Positions 50,721 through 62,866 of a stretch of DNA of 64,000 nt are shown here, piece by piece (within the stretch, counting starts at the first letter, position 1; every line of letters starts with the position of its first letter). Under the pieces are notes generated by a model that searched no databases, had not been told where the DNA came from, and saw only the letters and a list, made by a program, of their open reading frames with translations. The stretch comes from Eulemur rufifrons (Eukaryota > Chordata > Mammalia > Primates > Lemuridae), in contig NC_091000.1 in NCBI RefSeq assembly GCF_041146395.1, forward strand, positions 11,298,501 to 11,362,500, read 5' to 3'. The position numbers and the translations under genes were made by a program.

Positions 50721-51520
50721 ATTCATTTTCACTCTTAAATGACTCTAGTTACATAAATGTTATTTAAACGTTAAAAGATCATTTTGTATTTTTTTTTCAT
50801 TTTTAAAGGATAGTATTACTTTTTGAAAAGTGATTATATAGTCTTGAAAGTATGCATGGTTTCGTGGACTTAGTGTATTTGTAATTCTTGACAGTTTTTG
50901 ACTTATACAGTGGAAAGTATTATCTTTCCGGTAAAGGGATACTCTAAGATTGATAAGTAAACATATTAAATTGACTTTTGGAGCCATAGTTTCATTTTGA
51001 AAGACTGAAGTCTTATGAAAGATAATACATTTTATAATGTGCTCTAATAAACAAAGGGAAAATATATCCTTTCAAAATACTTTAATACATTCTCTAATTT
51101 TTATGTATATGTGATCTTCAAAGCTATATACTCCTAATTATTTTTACCAGATAAATATTATTATGATGTTAAGTGCTTTAGAGTAGTAATTTCCAAACCA
51201 GTATTGTGTCTTTTTAGGAACCTTTGGTTATTTCAGTAATAAATTAAAAATTCAGTGTTTGTGTGGATTTACAGGAGTGGGGAAAACATGCCAAGTCACA
51301 TATTGGGCATGTATAAAATATTTAGACTTTAATAGAAAGAAAAACCAACCTTCATTAAGTGTGAGTAAGAACACCATACTGTTGGAATGATTGACGGTTT
51401 GCTCGTCGCATGTAACAGACTAACATAATTTCACAAAACCTTTGCTTACCACTTACAAATTCTCCAAAATTCTTTTGCAGTCAAGCTAACAGTATATGCT
51501 CCCTAAGCAAAACATTGCCT
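50721..51520. other. AT-rich unique DNA
   Basis: Nothing recognised. Confidence 0.5.
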
Positions 51521-51602
51521 CACTCTTTCTTTCCTTTTCTCCTTCCTTCCATCTTTCCTCCCTTCTTTTGTTCTTCCCTCCCTCACTTTCTTCTTTCTTT
51601 CT
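51521..51602. repeat. Pyrimidine-rich (CTTT/CCTT)n tract
   Basis: A run of about 80 bases that is almost purely C and T on the + strand (TTTCCTTTTCTCCTTCCTTC...). Could form a triplex; low-complexity. Confidence 0.85.
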
Positions 51603-51884
51603 AATTTTGGAGTTTAAAAGTACATTTTGGTTTTATATCTTTGCATTTATAAAAATCCTTAAGAATACAATTTGAAAATGTTTTTCCTCATTAACTATTT
51701 TATAAGAAAGAAACCGTACATAGTGAAAGTACATTGCAATGGAAGATAGGAAATTAGACTGATTGACTTCTTCCTTCTCTTCCTTTCCTCCTTTCCTACA
51801 TAAACGTTTATTTTCAGCACTGATATGTGTGAAACACAATGCCAAGAGTGGTGAGAGATAGTGAAATAAATTTATAAATTTATT
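51603..51884. other. Unique DNA
   Basis: Nothing recognised. Confidence 0.5.
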
Positions 51885-52435
51885 TATTCAGCAGTCTCTG
51901 AGTGTCTACTTTGTGCTAATTATTTGGTAATTTGTCAGCCACAAGACAGAGTAAGTTCCCACTGTAATGGAACTTATATTCTAGTGCAGGAATCAGATAA
52001 TAAAGCAGTAATTATATAAGAAGTAATAAACCATGCTAATGGAGGGGCATGAGAGCAATGAAGGAGTTGAACAGATGCAATAGAGAGTAACTGGGGGAGT
52101 CGTCTTTGAATAGGGTGGTTGGGATGTGTCTCTGAGGATGCGACATTTGGCCCAGGCAAAAGTCTGAGAAAAGGTTATTCAGAGTAGGAGGCAGTAATGT
52201 GTAAAAGCCTGTGATGAGGAAAGGGCTTGGCACTGCCAGACATCAGCAAGGAGGCCAGCTGGCTGCAGAGCAGTGAGCAAGGCAGAGAATGGTGTGGGGT
52301 GACGTGGGAGAGGTCCAAAGGGGATGAATCGTGTAGAATGTTAAGGGCTCCGGTGAGCAGTTGGGTTTAAACAGGGAATGATATGGTCTGGTTTGATTTA
52401 TCTTTTTAAAAGATCAGTCTAATGGGTAGATGAAT
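51885..52435 (-). mobile_element. LINE L2 3'-end fragment (antisense)
   Basis: TTTATTTATTCAGCAGTCTC, 'TGAGTGTCTACTTTGTGCTA', TAATGGAACTTATATTCTAGTG, 'AGAGAGTAACTGGGGGAGTC', AGGGTGGTTGGGATGTGTCT, GAATGTTAAGGGCTCC and AAAAGATCAGTCTAATGG follow the antisense L2 consensus closely. The minus frames here are incidental. Confidence 0.9.
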
Positions 52436-52800
52436 GGATGTTGCCTTAACAGAAGTTACAGTCTAATAGGGAAGCTCAAAACATGTAGACAATATAATAC
52501 AAGGCAGAAAATGTTAAAATGTATAAGAGGAGTAAAGACTGAACCCTGATTGAGAGAGCAGTAACTCTCAGGAAGATCAAGGACATTAGTAGAGACACAT
52601 TTCAAAGGTATGAATGATTTAGATATTTAGAAGAGGGAGAAGAATATTCCAAAATGAAATAAAGCACTTAGCAGAAAGGTTTAGGGATTTGGTTTGAACT
52701 TAGTGGAAAAAATAAGTTTGAGACCAGATCATGGAAGACCTTGAACTCCGGATTAAGAATATGAACTACCCTGTAAGCTGTGGGATGCCACTGAAGATAT
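52436..52800 (-). mobile_element. Second adjacent LINE L2 fragment (antisense)
   Basis: Restarts near the L2 3' end (ACAGTCTAATAGGGAAGCTC), then 'ATTAGTAGAGACACATTTCA', 'AGAAGAATATTCCAAAATGA' and GACCAGATCATGGAAGACCT TGAACTCC. Because the same consensus interval appears twice in succession, this is a separate insertion or a tandem duplication, not a continuation of the previous fragment. Confidence 0.75.
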
Positions 52801-52854
52801 TAATTATAGCAGTATCTCACAAACATTAGTTAATTTGGAATCTATGTGTAAAAT

Positions 52855-53000
52855 GCACTGTGGTGGGTTTTGACATTGCCGCAAACTAGCTTTGCAACTT
52901 AGGGGCAAGGTTTGTTTTCCTTGACTTTATTATCTGTGAAATGAGGAAGTTAGACTAGTATCTCTGGAAGGTCCTTGCTATTTTAAACTTTCTGTTATCA
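52855..53000 (+). repeat. MIR SINE fragment (sense)
   Basis: 'TAGCTTTGCAACTTAGGGGC', 'TATTATCTGTGAAATGAGGA' and GTTAGACTAGTATCTCTGGAAGG TCC match the MIR core (TTTCCTCATCTGTAAAATGGGG...). Moderately diverged. Confidence 0.7.
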
Positions 53001-54345
53001 AACTGTAATTTTATAGTTTTAAAAGATTTGTGGTATTTGTTACATTGAAAAGTACAAGGCATGTAAATTCATTCTCCCTTGTAACAAATTGGTTTATATA
53101 GAAAGTCTTTGGAGAGCATTATTAGATAAGGTCATTTTAAGATATCTTTATTGCCCTTTTCCCTAGCTTTGTGTATCCGTATTTGTTGGCACACTTTTCA
53201 AACAGCAAATCTACAGTGTTAGCTGGGCAAAGATTCCAAATATATTTTTCCCACTGCAGAATACAGTGAGCACAATAATAATGGCCTTCTTTGAAAGTAA
53301 ATCTCATCTTTTTTCCTCTGCAGTGACATTTCTTTTATTTACTTATTTATATATTTTTAAAGACAACGGTATGGAAGATGTTAATAAACCCAAGTACTGA
53401 TGTTAGAATATAATATCCTGGGATTGTTTGCTTTTGCTTTTGCTTCTCACACTATTATTTGGAGGCTATTCATCATGGCCATCTCTTCTGTCTAGAAATT
53501 GACCAACCATTCCTCCACTTCCATTCCTATACTCCAGGCTGTGAGCCACTGAGGAACATCAGGAAGCCATCACCTAGCACAAGTGCAGTCTTTTAATTCT
53601 CACTATATCCACAATAAATTCCTGACCACCAGACTGACAAGGTAGTATTAAAATTGTTAATATCTAGGGACTGTATCTTTGTTATTGTTATACTGTTATG
53701 TAAAATACTTGGCCTTTTGAAAAATTGTAAATATTCAAATATTACATTAATAAGTAAGAGTAGTCCTCAAAGATATAATAGAGCTTCCTTTTTGTCATGT
53801 TTACGTAGCCATGATAACCACCCGACATTGAGGGGAGTTACTTAGGTTACACTGTGATTAATATCTACATCTTTAGCAGTATGGGGTACTTTGTATTACC
53901 TTTAGAATTCTGTCCTTTTCCGTTTCTGCCTTGGTGAGGGACAGTGCCGGATGACGGGATCCTCAGTGCTGTCCTCTGCTGGGCCTTGTGAGTCAAGAAC
54001 TCACCAAACTAAAGTCATATTGTAGCTGGTGTATGAAGATGTCACATTGTAGGGGAAAAAAAACTGGTATACTCCAAGTGGTTGTAATTTTTTATTTCAT
54101 GGCAGAGTAAATGGGACAAGGTGTGCTCAAAGTGTTGCTTGAGGTTAAATATCCCCATTATCTATGTTAGTTATACCAAAAATTGCTTGAAAATTACATT
54201 TTAAATGTTTTTGTGAATGATGGGGCTTCTGAGATTGTTCCTGGGCACATTTAGTACAAAATGAAGGGACTCGGCAACTTTGGTAGTATCTTAGGCGTCG
54301 TACTAAGCTTTAACTTGCTAGCTCTTGGCCTTGGAGCACCAACAC
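53001..54345. other. Unique DNA
   Basis: No gene or recognised repeat. A short (GCTTTT)n run lies at about 53,438-53,455. Confidence 0.5.
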
Positions 54346-54494
54346 TCAAAACTGATGCTGAGCTGCAAACATAATTTCATTATAATTTTCACCTTTCTCA
54401 TCCGCTGCAGTTTCTGCTTTATGTCTACTGGTGTTTTTCTCATCTTTCCTCTTGACTGCCCAGTACAGCACACATAATACATACAGGAACAAGT
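54346..54494 (-). CDS. Speculative 3'-terminal coding exon (membrane-proximal segment and tail)
   Basis: On the minus strand a textbook acceptor (TTCTCTTTTTTTCTCAG) ends at 54495. The frame after it encodes 48 residues to a TGA at 54346-54348. The product starts with a hydrophobic run (LFLYVLCVLYWAV), goes into a basic stop-transfer-like patch (KRKDEK), and ends in a polar tail with ENYNEIMF. That order is what the last exon of a single-pass membrane protein looks like. I do not recognise the protein and no partner exon is visible in the window. A chance open frame of this length is common in 64 kb, so this remains a hypothesis. The frame is also open upstream of the acceptor for another 25 codons. 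Confidence 0.2.
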
Positions 54495-57400
54495 CTGAGA
54501 AAAAAAGAGAATTTAACATAGGTAGACTTATGTAGTATGCCATGTCTACTATTTCAGAACATTCTAGCAAATCATTGAGAACTTCAAATTTTACTGACCA
54601 TGGTTTTGAGGCTCGTAAGCTTGCTCTTGGCTTTTAAATGCTGTTTTGCAAATAAAGATTTATAATGAGGTTTTTCTTTGAATGCAATGTGGTCAGTACT
54701 TTTTTAATTAACAAAATAAACTTTAAGATAAAAACTACCTTCAAAAAACCATTATAGGACAAATATTTTATGTAAATTTAGGAGATATTTATTAATCATG
54801 TTTCAATTTGGGGTACATAGAATGTCAGGTGAGTGACTGAATCTCACTATATGTATGTCACTGAATATTGTTAAACAATACTCTATCTGCTAAATTTCAT
54901 TGCTTTAAAAATTTGTAGTGAAATTTATATATTTATGTATGTATAGTTCTATGGAAAAGTTATTAAAACTTACAATCAAACTCATTAGCCATAAACTTTA
55001 TTCATTAATGTAAACATGGTACTCTGTTAGTTTTGGGTATGTGGAACATTTGTATTCATACTTTCATCAGTTTGTTTTTTTATGTTAAAATGGTAGTGGT
55101 AGGAAGTGTTTTGAAATTTGCTCAAGGATTGCACTGAAATTTGTGAAACAGGTTAGTGGAAATTGTGTTATCTTTTCTCCAATCTTTTCTTTTAAAGGTG
55201 AGTTATATTGTGTTGATGATTAGACGTCTCAAGGGAGTACTTTTTAGTAGCTTTAAACTGTTCACCATAGATTTTAATGTGGGACACCTACAGAATTCGC
55301 TTTTGACATGGGGGAGGTTGCAATAGTATTGCATTACACTGTCAGCAGGTGCTGCCATGGACATTGGCGTAAAGTAAGAAGGAAGGGATTGAGATGCAGA
55401 ACAGTAATTGGAAAGAGAGAAATAAATCCTTCCCTTTCAGTGGCTTCACTGATTCCCAATGTTCCAGGTAAAGTGCACCTGCTGAGTGGCTGAGAAGAAC
55501 AGGTACATGCTAGCATTCCATTAATTTCAGAGGAATGTCAGTGGACTGCATCCACCCAGCAGGCGTGCTGAGCTGAAGGAAGAAGATGGACAGGGAGCAG
55601 AGTGCAGAGCAGAAAAGAGGTAGCCCAGATAGTGCAGTTCTCAAAATAAGAGACCATAAGGGTAGGATGGCTCCTTAAAAGCTTGCATTTCTAGTAATCC
55701 TCCTTTAATTCCTACTGGCACTACAAATTTTTATAGTATTTGAAGCCACATTAGAATGACAGCATATGTTAAAATTGTGCAATGTGGTTCAGTAATATAA
55801 GCTAACATTTCCTGAAATGATTTTAAAATCTAGCAGGCTGCAAAGTTATCCTGATAAGGAACTTGGTTTTGATTACAGTAATGAGATATACGGTGTGGTG
55901 TCAAAAACTGTCTTCCAGTTGACACAACAATCCATAATTTATAGATTGCCTTAAAAATTAAAAGACAAAGTCAATTATAAGTAATTATGATGCTACATTT
56001 GCCTGAGAAGTTATTATATCCTTTGGGATAAAGGAAGTAATATTCATGTCAGTCAGGAATCTTTAGCTACAGTTTCCCGGTTCTATCTTAAGAATTTTTC
56101 AGTTTTGTTCATGAGAATCCTAAGCCACTGAAACCCTGCTATTTTTAGAAATAACTGTAGTAGCTTCTGTACATCATTGCACATTTGTTCCTATTCTGAA
56201 CTTCTTATCTGTGCCAAATCTTCAGAGGTTACTGGAAATTTTGCTCAATGACTGCTGAATCAGTCAGAAATTAATTTTAAATTATGCTGGAGAAAATAAT
56301 AAACTGACTTACAGCATCAAGATATCATTGTTATTTCTATTGATATTGCCCGCACATACTTGATAGGAATTAAAAATCCAAAGTATTATGTATTTACTAA
56401 GTTTTTATTTCATCATAGTCAGCATTTTTTTTATAGTCAAAAGCCAAACTATGTGCAAATGATACTATAATATAAGACTAGGTATTTTAGCGTCTTTTCA
56501 AGAAGTGAAAGAAAGGAGTGGTTTATATTTTCCAATGATTTTGTGTCATAAGGAGAAGAGATAGGACATTTTTCCTTCTTCAGAAGGACAGTTAGTTATT
56601 TCGAAGAAAAGAAAAATTCATCCTTGTGTAAACTTCCAAGAAAATTTAATGACTTTACAAATTAATAGCTGCATATGAACTTATTGCCGAGGCCTTCTCT
56701 CATGTGTGCTTTGATCATCAAGCAGTTTATAAGTGTATTTGAAGCACATGTGTTTTATGTTGTGGAACTGGCTACAGTGCATGTATATAGCATGGGCTTC
56801 TTTCCTTATCTAGGAGAAAAAAGAAACACTCTGAGAGTAACATTAAGGGAATATGTATTCAAAGAAGACAAGCTACAATAAGCTAGTTGTTTGAGTAATA
56901 TTATAAATTGTTATCCTTTTTATATATTAATATTTAGGATTTCATTTTGTTGGAAAGCTTTCAAAGGGTGACCTAGTACATGTGCCAATGACAAAAGCTC
57001 CTTGTAACAATTCAGAGCATGCTTTATGCTTTATGAAATGGGATTGTAAAAATCCTCTCAAAAATGACATCCAAAATAGCATTAAAACACAATTTCCTTT
57101 GATAAGGCTTTATGGCACTCATATGAAAAGTGATACCACTTTGAGTGAGACTGTGTCAGCATTATGTGATGTTGTGTTGCTCATAACTGACATTAATCCA
57201 TTAAGAGTGCGAGGGTCATTTATTTTTCTCATGAAGTCATTAAATACCATTATTGATTTCTGTTCAGTCAGTTAGATTGCACCTTCATTTAATGATCATT
57301 ATATACATTAATGCTAAGTCTTGATTTCATGTACTTTAAACAAATAGATATTATCATATTTGGAGTTTGAAATAAAGTTAATGACAATTATGAAAAATAA

Positions 57401-57837
57401 ATTCTGTAATTGGTTTACTAATCCAAGAACATATTTACCTAGAATTGTAAAAATGTTATTGACGTTTAAAAATGTATAACCACACATCTTCAGTGCATTG
57501 TTTGCTAAATAGAACAGATAAGTTTTTTTAATTAATAAAGTAAAATTAATAAAACTGGAATGCAGGGTCTATATAATGTTCCCCTTTTACTGCTACTATT
57601 TTTATAACTAATTGTTCTACTTTATGCTGATTTGCAGATGGGTCTATTACTCTTCCATTATCTAATTTCCTATTTTTTGCCATGTAAATGAAAACAAAGA
57701 GGAAATGCCTAATCAGATTTCTGTTTCTTTAGTGTGTTAATCAGGAAACTTGGGGAGGAAAATGAAAAGACTTCGGTATATAGTCTGTTCTGGAAACAGA
57801 TGAATATTGCTAGTGAGAAAATGTTTTTTGTTATGTA
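54495..57837. other. Repeat-poor DNA, probable intron
   Basis: No clear repeats over more than 3 kb. A pair of inverted CAGCAGGTGC / GCACCTGCTG motifs lies at 55,343 and 55,475. The longest open frame (56982-57275, 97 codons, +) has no recognisable domain. It lies in a repeat-free stretch that could be a conserved non-coding element. Confidence 0.45.
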
Positions 57838-58166
57838 CAATAGTCCCTCCTTTTTGCTTTTCATGGTTTCAGTTACCCACAGTCAGTCATGGTTAGAAAA
57901 TAGATGAGTATGTATAGTACAGTGAGATATTTAGAGAGAGAGACCACATTCATATAGCTTTTATTATAGTAGATTGTTATAATCATTCTATTTTATTATT
58001 AGTTGTTGTTGTTAATCACCTACTGTGTCTAATTTATAAATTAAAATTTATAGGGATGTCTGTGTGAGGAAAAAACATAGGGCAAGTAGGGATCAATACT
58101 TCCATGGTTTCAGGCATCCACTGGAGGTCTTGGGTGGTATCCCCCAGGGGCAAGGCGGGACTACCG
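57838..58166 (+). mobile_element. Tigger-type DNA transposon remnant
   Basis: Starts 'CAATAGTCCCTCCTTTTTGC' after a TA, then TTTCATGGTTTCAGTTACCC ACAGTCAGTCATGG. It ends 'CATGGTTTCAGGCATCCACT', GGAGGTCTTGGGTGGTATCCCCC and GGGACTACCG followed by TA. The ends are inverted (AGTCCCNCC versus GGGACTAC). The CpGs of the ancestral sequence have decayed. Confidence 0.85.
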
Positions 58167-58449
58167 TAATCCATTTTATGTTAAATTGCTCATTTAATTG
58201 AAATCATGTAGAATCAGTGTTTCTGTATGCTCCCTTGAAATAATTTTGGTTGTCAAAAGAAACATCAGTGTAGAGAATTCTCTTATTTCAGATTTCTGTT
58301 ATTTTTTAAAGACCAGTAATTTTTCCTCAATTTATTACATTGTATTTGTGTTTTATTTGAAGGTATTAATTGCCTTAGTCATACTAGGAACTTTTAAACC
58401 TTCATGTTTTGGCAATGTTTTAAATTATTTCTTCTGCCTTTCCTTTTGG

Positions 58450-59010
58450 AATTCAAGGCAGAAGTTACCGGTTTCTGCAATAGAGAGATGATGATCACCT
58501 TTCACTTGGGAAGTGCTATCCAAGGTCTTTAGCCGCCAGTGCAGTAGGACCAAGTGGTACCAAGTTTATTACAGCAGCATCTTTGCAGAAGTTGCATGCT
58601 CAGCACTTTTTCATAGGCTTCTTGCCTGGCTCATTGAAGGAAACCTGAGCAAAGCTGTGATATTAATGAATTATGACAAGCCTTTTGCCTGTCAGGCGGA
58701 GGTTCCCGCCTTCCTCCTTTAAGACAAAAACTTAATGGAAGACGCTCAGATGGGCGAGCTCTCTGATGATACCCCTTAAGTGCTCATCCTTTTCTGATGC
58801 GAATATTCAGAGAGCCGTGAAGCTGCAAGTGGCAGCATTTAATATCGTCTTTCTCATAATGCCTGAATAATTTTCCAGAGACTGATCGCTGCAGCTGCTG
58901 TGAACATGGTTATTTGTTTATTTTTCACCTTGGTCCTGGTGGAATGCTGACCTAGCTAATCTTCAGGACTCACGGGGAAAATGGTTTCATATTCATAGCT
59001 CTCATCTGTT
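58450..59010. promoter_or_regulatory. Candidate deeply conserved enhancer
   Basis: A repeat-free block of about 560 bases is clearly richer in G and C than its AT-rich surroundings and contains many intact, distinctive motifs. These are CTTTAGCCGCCAGTGCAG at about 58,528, GGCGGAGGTTCCCGCC at about 58,696, GATCGCTGCAGCTGCTGTGA at about 58,884, and a forkhead-like TTATTTGTTTATTTTTC at about 58,909. No domain-bearing open frame is present (the 69-codon frame at 58513-58722 is featureless). The pattern is typical of vertebrate developmental enhancers in large introns. Conservation itself cannot be tested here. Confidence 0.45.
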
Positions 59011-59439
59011 CTTTCGAATAAACACAAAACTGAAGCTTGTGACCAGCCACTTTCGTAATAGAAAAATAAGGGGAACTGGTTCTTTAGTTTCCTCTAAAAG
59101 TGAAAAACATGACTGTATTAATGAAGAATTTATTTGGTGAAAAATGAAGACTATCTTGCATATTTTTAATGGATGTGTGTGAGAGAAAAGGAGAAAGCAT
59201 AGGCTGTCGTGGTGAGTTATAGAATGTTTTTGAGATTTCCCTCTGGTAGTGCAGCTCATTATGTTAAACAGTCTAGCTTTTAAGCTACTGTAGTTTTCGT
59301 TTTATGTGTATTGGCCTTCATTTGCTGAAATGCTTCAAGTTCACAGTACTAAAGTCATTTTGAAAACGGGATGTAATTACAAAGGTATCTTATGCTTACC
59401 AACAGCTTTTTTGGATCAATTTAATTATCATTACTTGTG

Positions 59440-59960
59440 GATACTGTAAATTGAATATCCCTTCCCTAATTACATTAAACTCAGGGGTTAGCTGCTTAAA
59501 CATCTAAATGAGAAAAGTTCATCCTTTGCTATAAATAGGAGAATTGTTCTCTTATTTAGACTGACCTTAGAAGCTAAGCATTTTACATGATATTGTCAGG
59601 TGAGCATTATAAAGACAGTCTGTAATGAGATCTGTAATGAGGAACTAAGGTATAATGGCCCTTTGAAAAAGTTAATTTATTCAGCATTTTCTTATTGCAT
59701 GATAGAATTAAAGTTTGTGTATATATGTCCAGGCCTTTTCTTTAAAGGGGCCAGTCACACTGTTCTTGGTTTACTCGTACTCTGCCAGTAGTTTGAAGTG
59801 GTTTAATATTACTATTCCAGCTTAATGGAAGCCACCATTAAAGTAGTGAATTAGTCTTGGCCTTTTAAACAGAGCTAATTTATTTAGGAACTAGGAATGT
59901 TATTTTCCCTACCTCCCCTCCCTTCCTTTTACCTAAATGATATACAAGAATTTATTCAAA
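59440..59960. promoter_or_regulatory. Candidate conserved element with a perfect MEF2 site
   Basis: Repeat-free stretch with CTATAAATAG at 59529-59538, an exact match to the MEF2 consensus CTA(A/T)4TAG, and several TAAT homeodomain cores (CTAATTACATTAAA, GCTTAATGG, CATTAAAG). No open frame of note. Confidence 0.35.
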
Positions 59961-62264
59961 CCACTTTAAGAGTACATTTTCCTGAGAGGAAAAAAAAAAT
60001 GCCTTTAGACACCTATAAACAGGAACTGTTTTTTCCCATTGTGTAAAATCAGCCTTAAATTAGTTGATGTGTGTGTCTTGGGTTAGTATTTGTTGTCTGT
60101 TTAGTTCAAGTGATTTTGTACTTTGTAAGAAAATAGAGATTGTTCTAGTGAGAGATTTGATTGATTTCTGCTCCTTATAGTCATTGTAAATTTTAGTGCC
60201 ATGCGTAACTACTGGCTTTTATTTACTTCATTTTCTTTCTCAATTGTAGCCACATTAAAAATCTGTCCATCTATTCACAGTTGAAACTCTTAAAAATTTA
60301 AGCATGACTACTTGTTTTCACAGAACAGCTCCTGCCGAGTGTACTTTATGATTTATCATAAAAACCTGTAAGATAGGACACATTGAGGCTAGATGTGTTA
60401 AGATATGAAGCAATTCCTGGAATCCCTAGAAGAGATTTTTGTTATGTAAAATAAGTAGTTAAAATGATTAATTTTGAGACTTGAATCAAAACACATACTG
60501 AATGTTTTCTGGATTTTTGAGTGAGATATATTGTAGAATACACCAGAATAACAAGCAAAGTAGAGACTTAGTAACATTAAACATTAACAAGTATTTTTGG
60601 GCTCTGGGTTTTCCAAAAACAATTCCATGTTATCCATTGGGAGCACAGTTCTGACAGCTATTTAAAAATATTATTTTTAACCATACTAAATTCTAGAAAT
60701 TTACTTTAACTGTGGTATACTAAATAACAAAATAAAAGTTCTAGAAAATTTGAGTTTCAGTATAGTATGTCTTTTAATAGCTTTTAAAACTAGTTTCTTA
60801 AAAATATGGAGCCTCACATAGCATTTTAGTGGTTAAAGGTATGAAATTGAATGTTCATACAAGTGGCAATTTTCCTAATCAATTCAAACAGGCACTGAAC
60901 TCGGGAATTGCATTTCTAATATTAGAAGACTAACGCAGGTAACCTAACTTTACAAAGAGACAGCAATTTTATGCTTCTGGATACAGTTAGACATAGTTAC
61001 CAGTTGTATCAGTCCATTAGCTGTTAAGTTTTATTCTTTTTATTCATAAAAAGCAATCGGAGGCAAACATTTAAACCTATATATAGACACACACATGTAA
61101 TATGCACATAAAATAAGCATTAATGTAGATTAGATAGCAATTTCAAAGAACCCTGTACACATAACTCCTCCAGGAAAGCCATCTTGGTAAGGATACTATA
61201 TATCAGTGACTGAGTAATGAAAACCAGGATCATGAAAAGTAAAGAGGGAATGGTTTGAAGCTGATTTAGGCATCAGTGCACGTGATGCTTTTCCTATTCA
61301 AAATTAAATAGGGTTTTTTTTTGCAGGGGGCGAGGAGTGGTTATCTTCATTAGCACATGACACCTGATGGTCATAAGAGTTGAGGTTCTCAGTGCAGAGT
61401 CTGTGGGACCAAAATACATCTAAGACATAGTCTTCTTGGCAGGAAGGTGCTGACTCATGTAATGTCTTTCTGTAACAGCTAATAACATACCCAGGATGTA
61501 AGTGTTTTTGATGTTGACAATGATAATTGACACACATTAAATTTAGCTCAGAAATTAAGGCCTATTAGGAAAACAGCTCCTCATCACTTGTCCTCACTTC
61601 GTGAGAATATTTTATACATTGTGGAATATTTATGCTGCTCTCTGTGCTCAGTTAATAGTGTCATGATCCTTCTGATCACTCTGATTAGGTTTCACTGAGA
61701 TGGTACCAAATTGAGCAGTCTTGTGAAAACTTTTCTCCCATTAGCTTTTTCAGTGGCTTCCTACACACCCTCAAATTTTATTAAAAAACTGTTTTCTCAA
61801 GACCTTAGTGAAAGGCCTTTTTTAAAACATTCTAGATTTCAGCACAATGTACTGGATGGTTTCTAATGCAGCATTTGTATAAACTTTGCCATGAGGCAAG
61901 TTTCCTCAGAGAGCTAAGTAGTCCTGCCTTAAGTTATATCAAGCATTTACCAGAACACGTAGGTGCTTGGTAGCATAATTATGGTAGAAGCTTGAAAATA
62001 AAGGATTGGAGTTTTTGCTTTGCATAGTCTGTGGTCATTCAGTATACGTAAAAAGTGCTAGGACTGTGGAATTATTTGACTTGGTAATGAAACCATTCCT
62101 CTGGTAATAATGGAGTAAATGGAGGACTGAGGTTATTTAAACCAGCATGATCTGAACAATGTCATTAAAATGGGAAGCTAAATAATTCAATCTTAATGTA
62201 TAGGGTAACAAAGAAGAAAATAAATTAGAGTCTTGGTTGCAAAAGATCCCTGAACATTTAAGTT
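59961..62264. other. AT-rich unique DNA
   Basis: No gene or confident repeat. A TTTTTTTTTGCAG acceptor-like site at about 61,313-61,325 is followed by GC-richer sequence but no supporting exon structure is seen. Confidence 0.45.
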
Positions 62265-62410
62265 TCACATTTACCCTCTGAGGTGTTGATCCCCCTTTTC
62301 AGGTGGCACAACTAAGTCTCATGGGAGTTCCAACAAACAGATGACTTCCCAGCATCACAGGACTGATAAGGAGACTGTCCGGTATTTGACCTCAGGTCTA
62401 TGTTACTCCA
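62265..62410 (-). repeat. Degenerate MIR (antisense)
   Basis: 'TTCAGGTGGCACAACTAAGT', CTCATGGGAGTTCC, 'CTTCCCAGCATCACAGGACT', GATAAGGAGACTGTCCGGTATTTGA and CCTCAGGTCTATGTTACTCCAAAGG parallel the antisense MIR core (GGAAACTGAGGCACAGAGAGG..., TTGCCCAAGGTCACACAGCT..., TTCGAACCCAGG). Confidence 0.65.
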
Positions 62411-62513
62411 AAGGCTTTCCATGACAAGCCGCCGACTGTACTATATTATGGCCCATGGATTTGGCTGTCAGTATAAAGACAAAGAAGAAATACTAAGAAT
62501 ATTAAGAATTTTA

Positions 62514-62855
<342 letters not shown>

Positions 62856-62866
62856 AAGAATTTTAA

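Noticed and set aside
61304..61537. Acceptor-like TTTTTTTTTGCAG at 61.3 kb followed by GC-richer sequence as an exon
   Set aside because: The open frame over it is on the opposite strand to the acceptor, and no donor or partner exon is evident.
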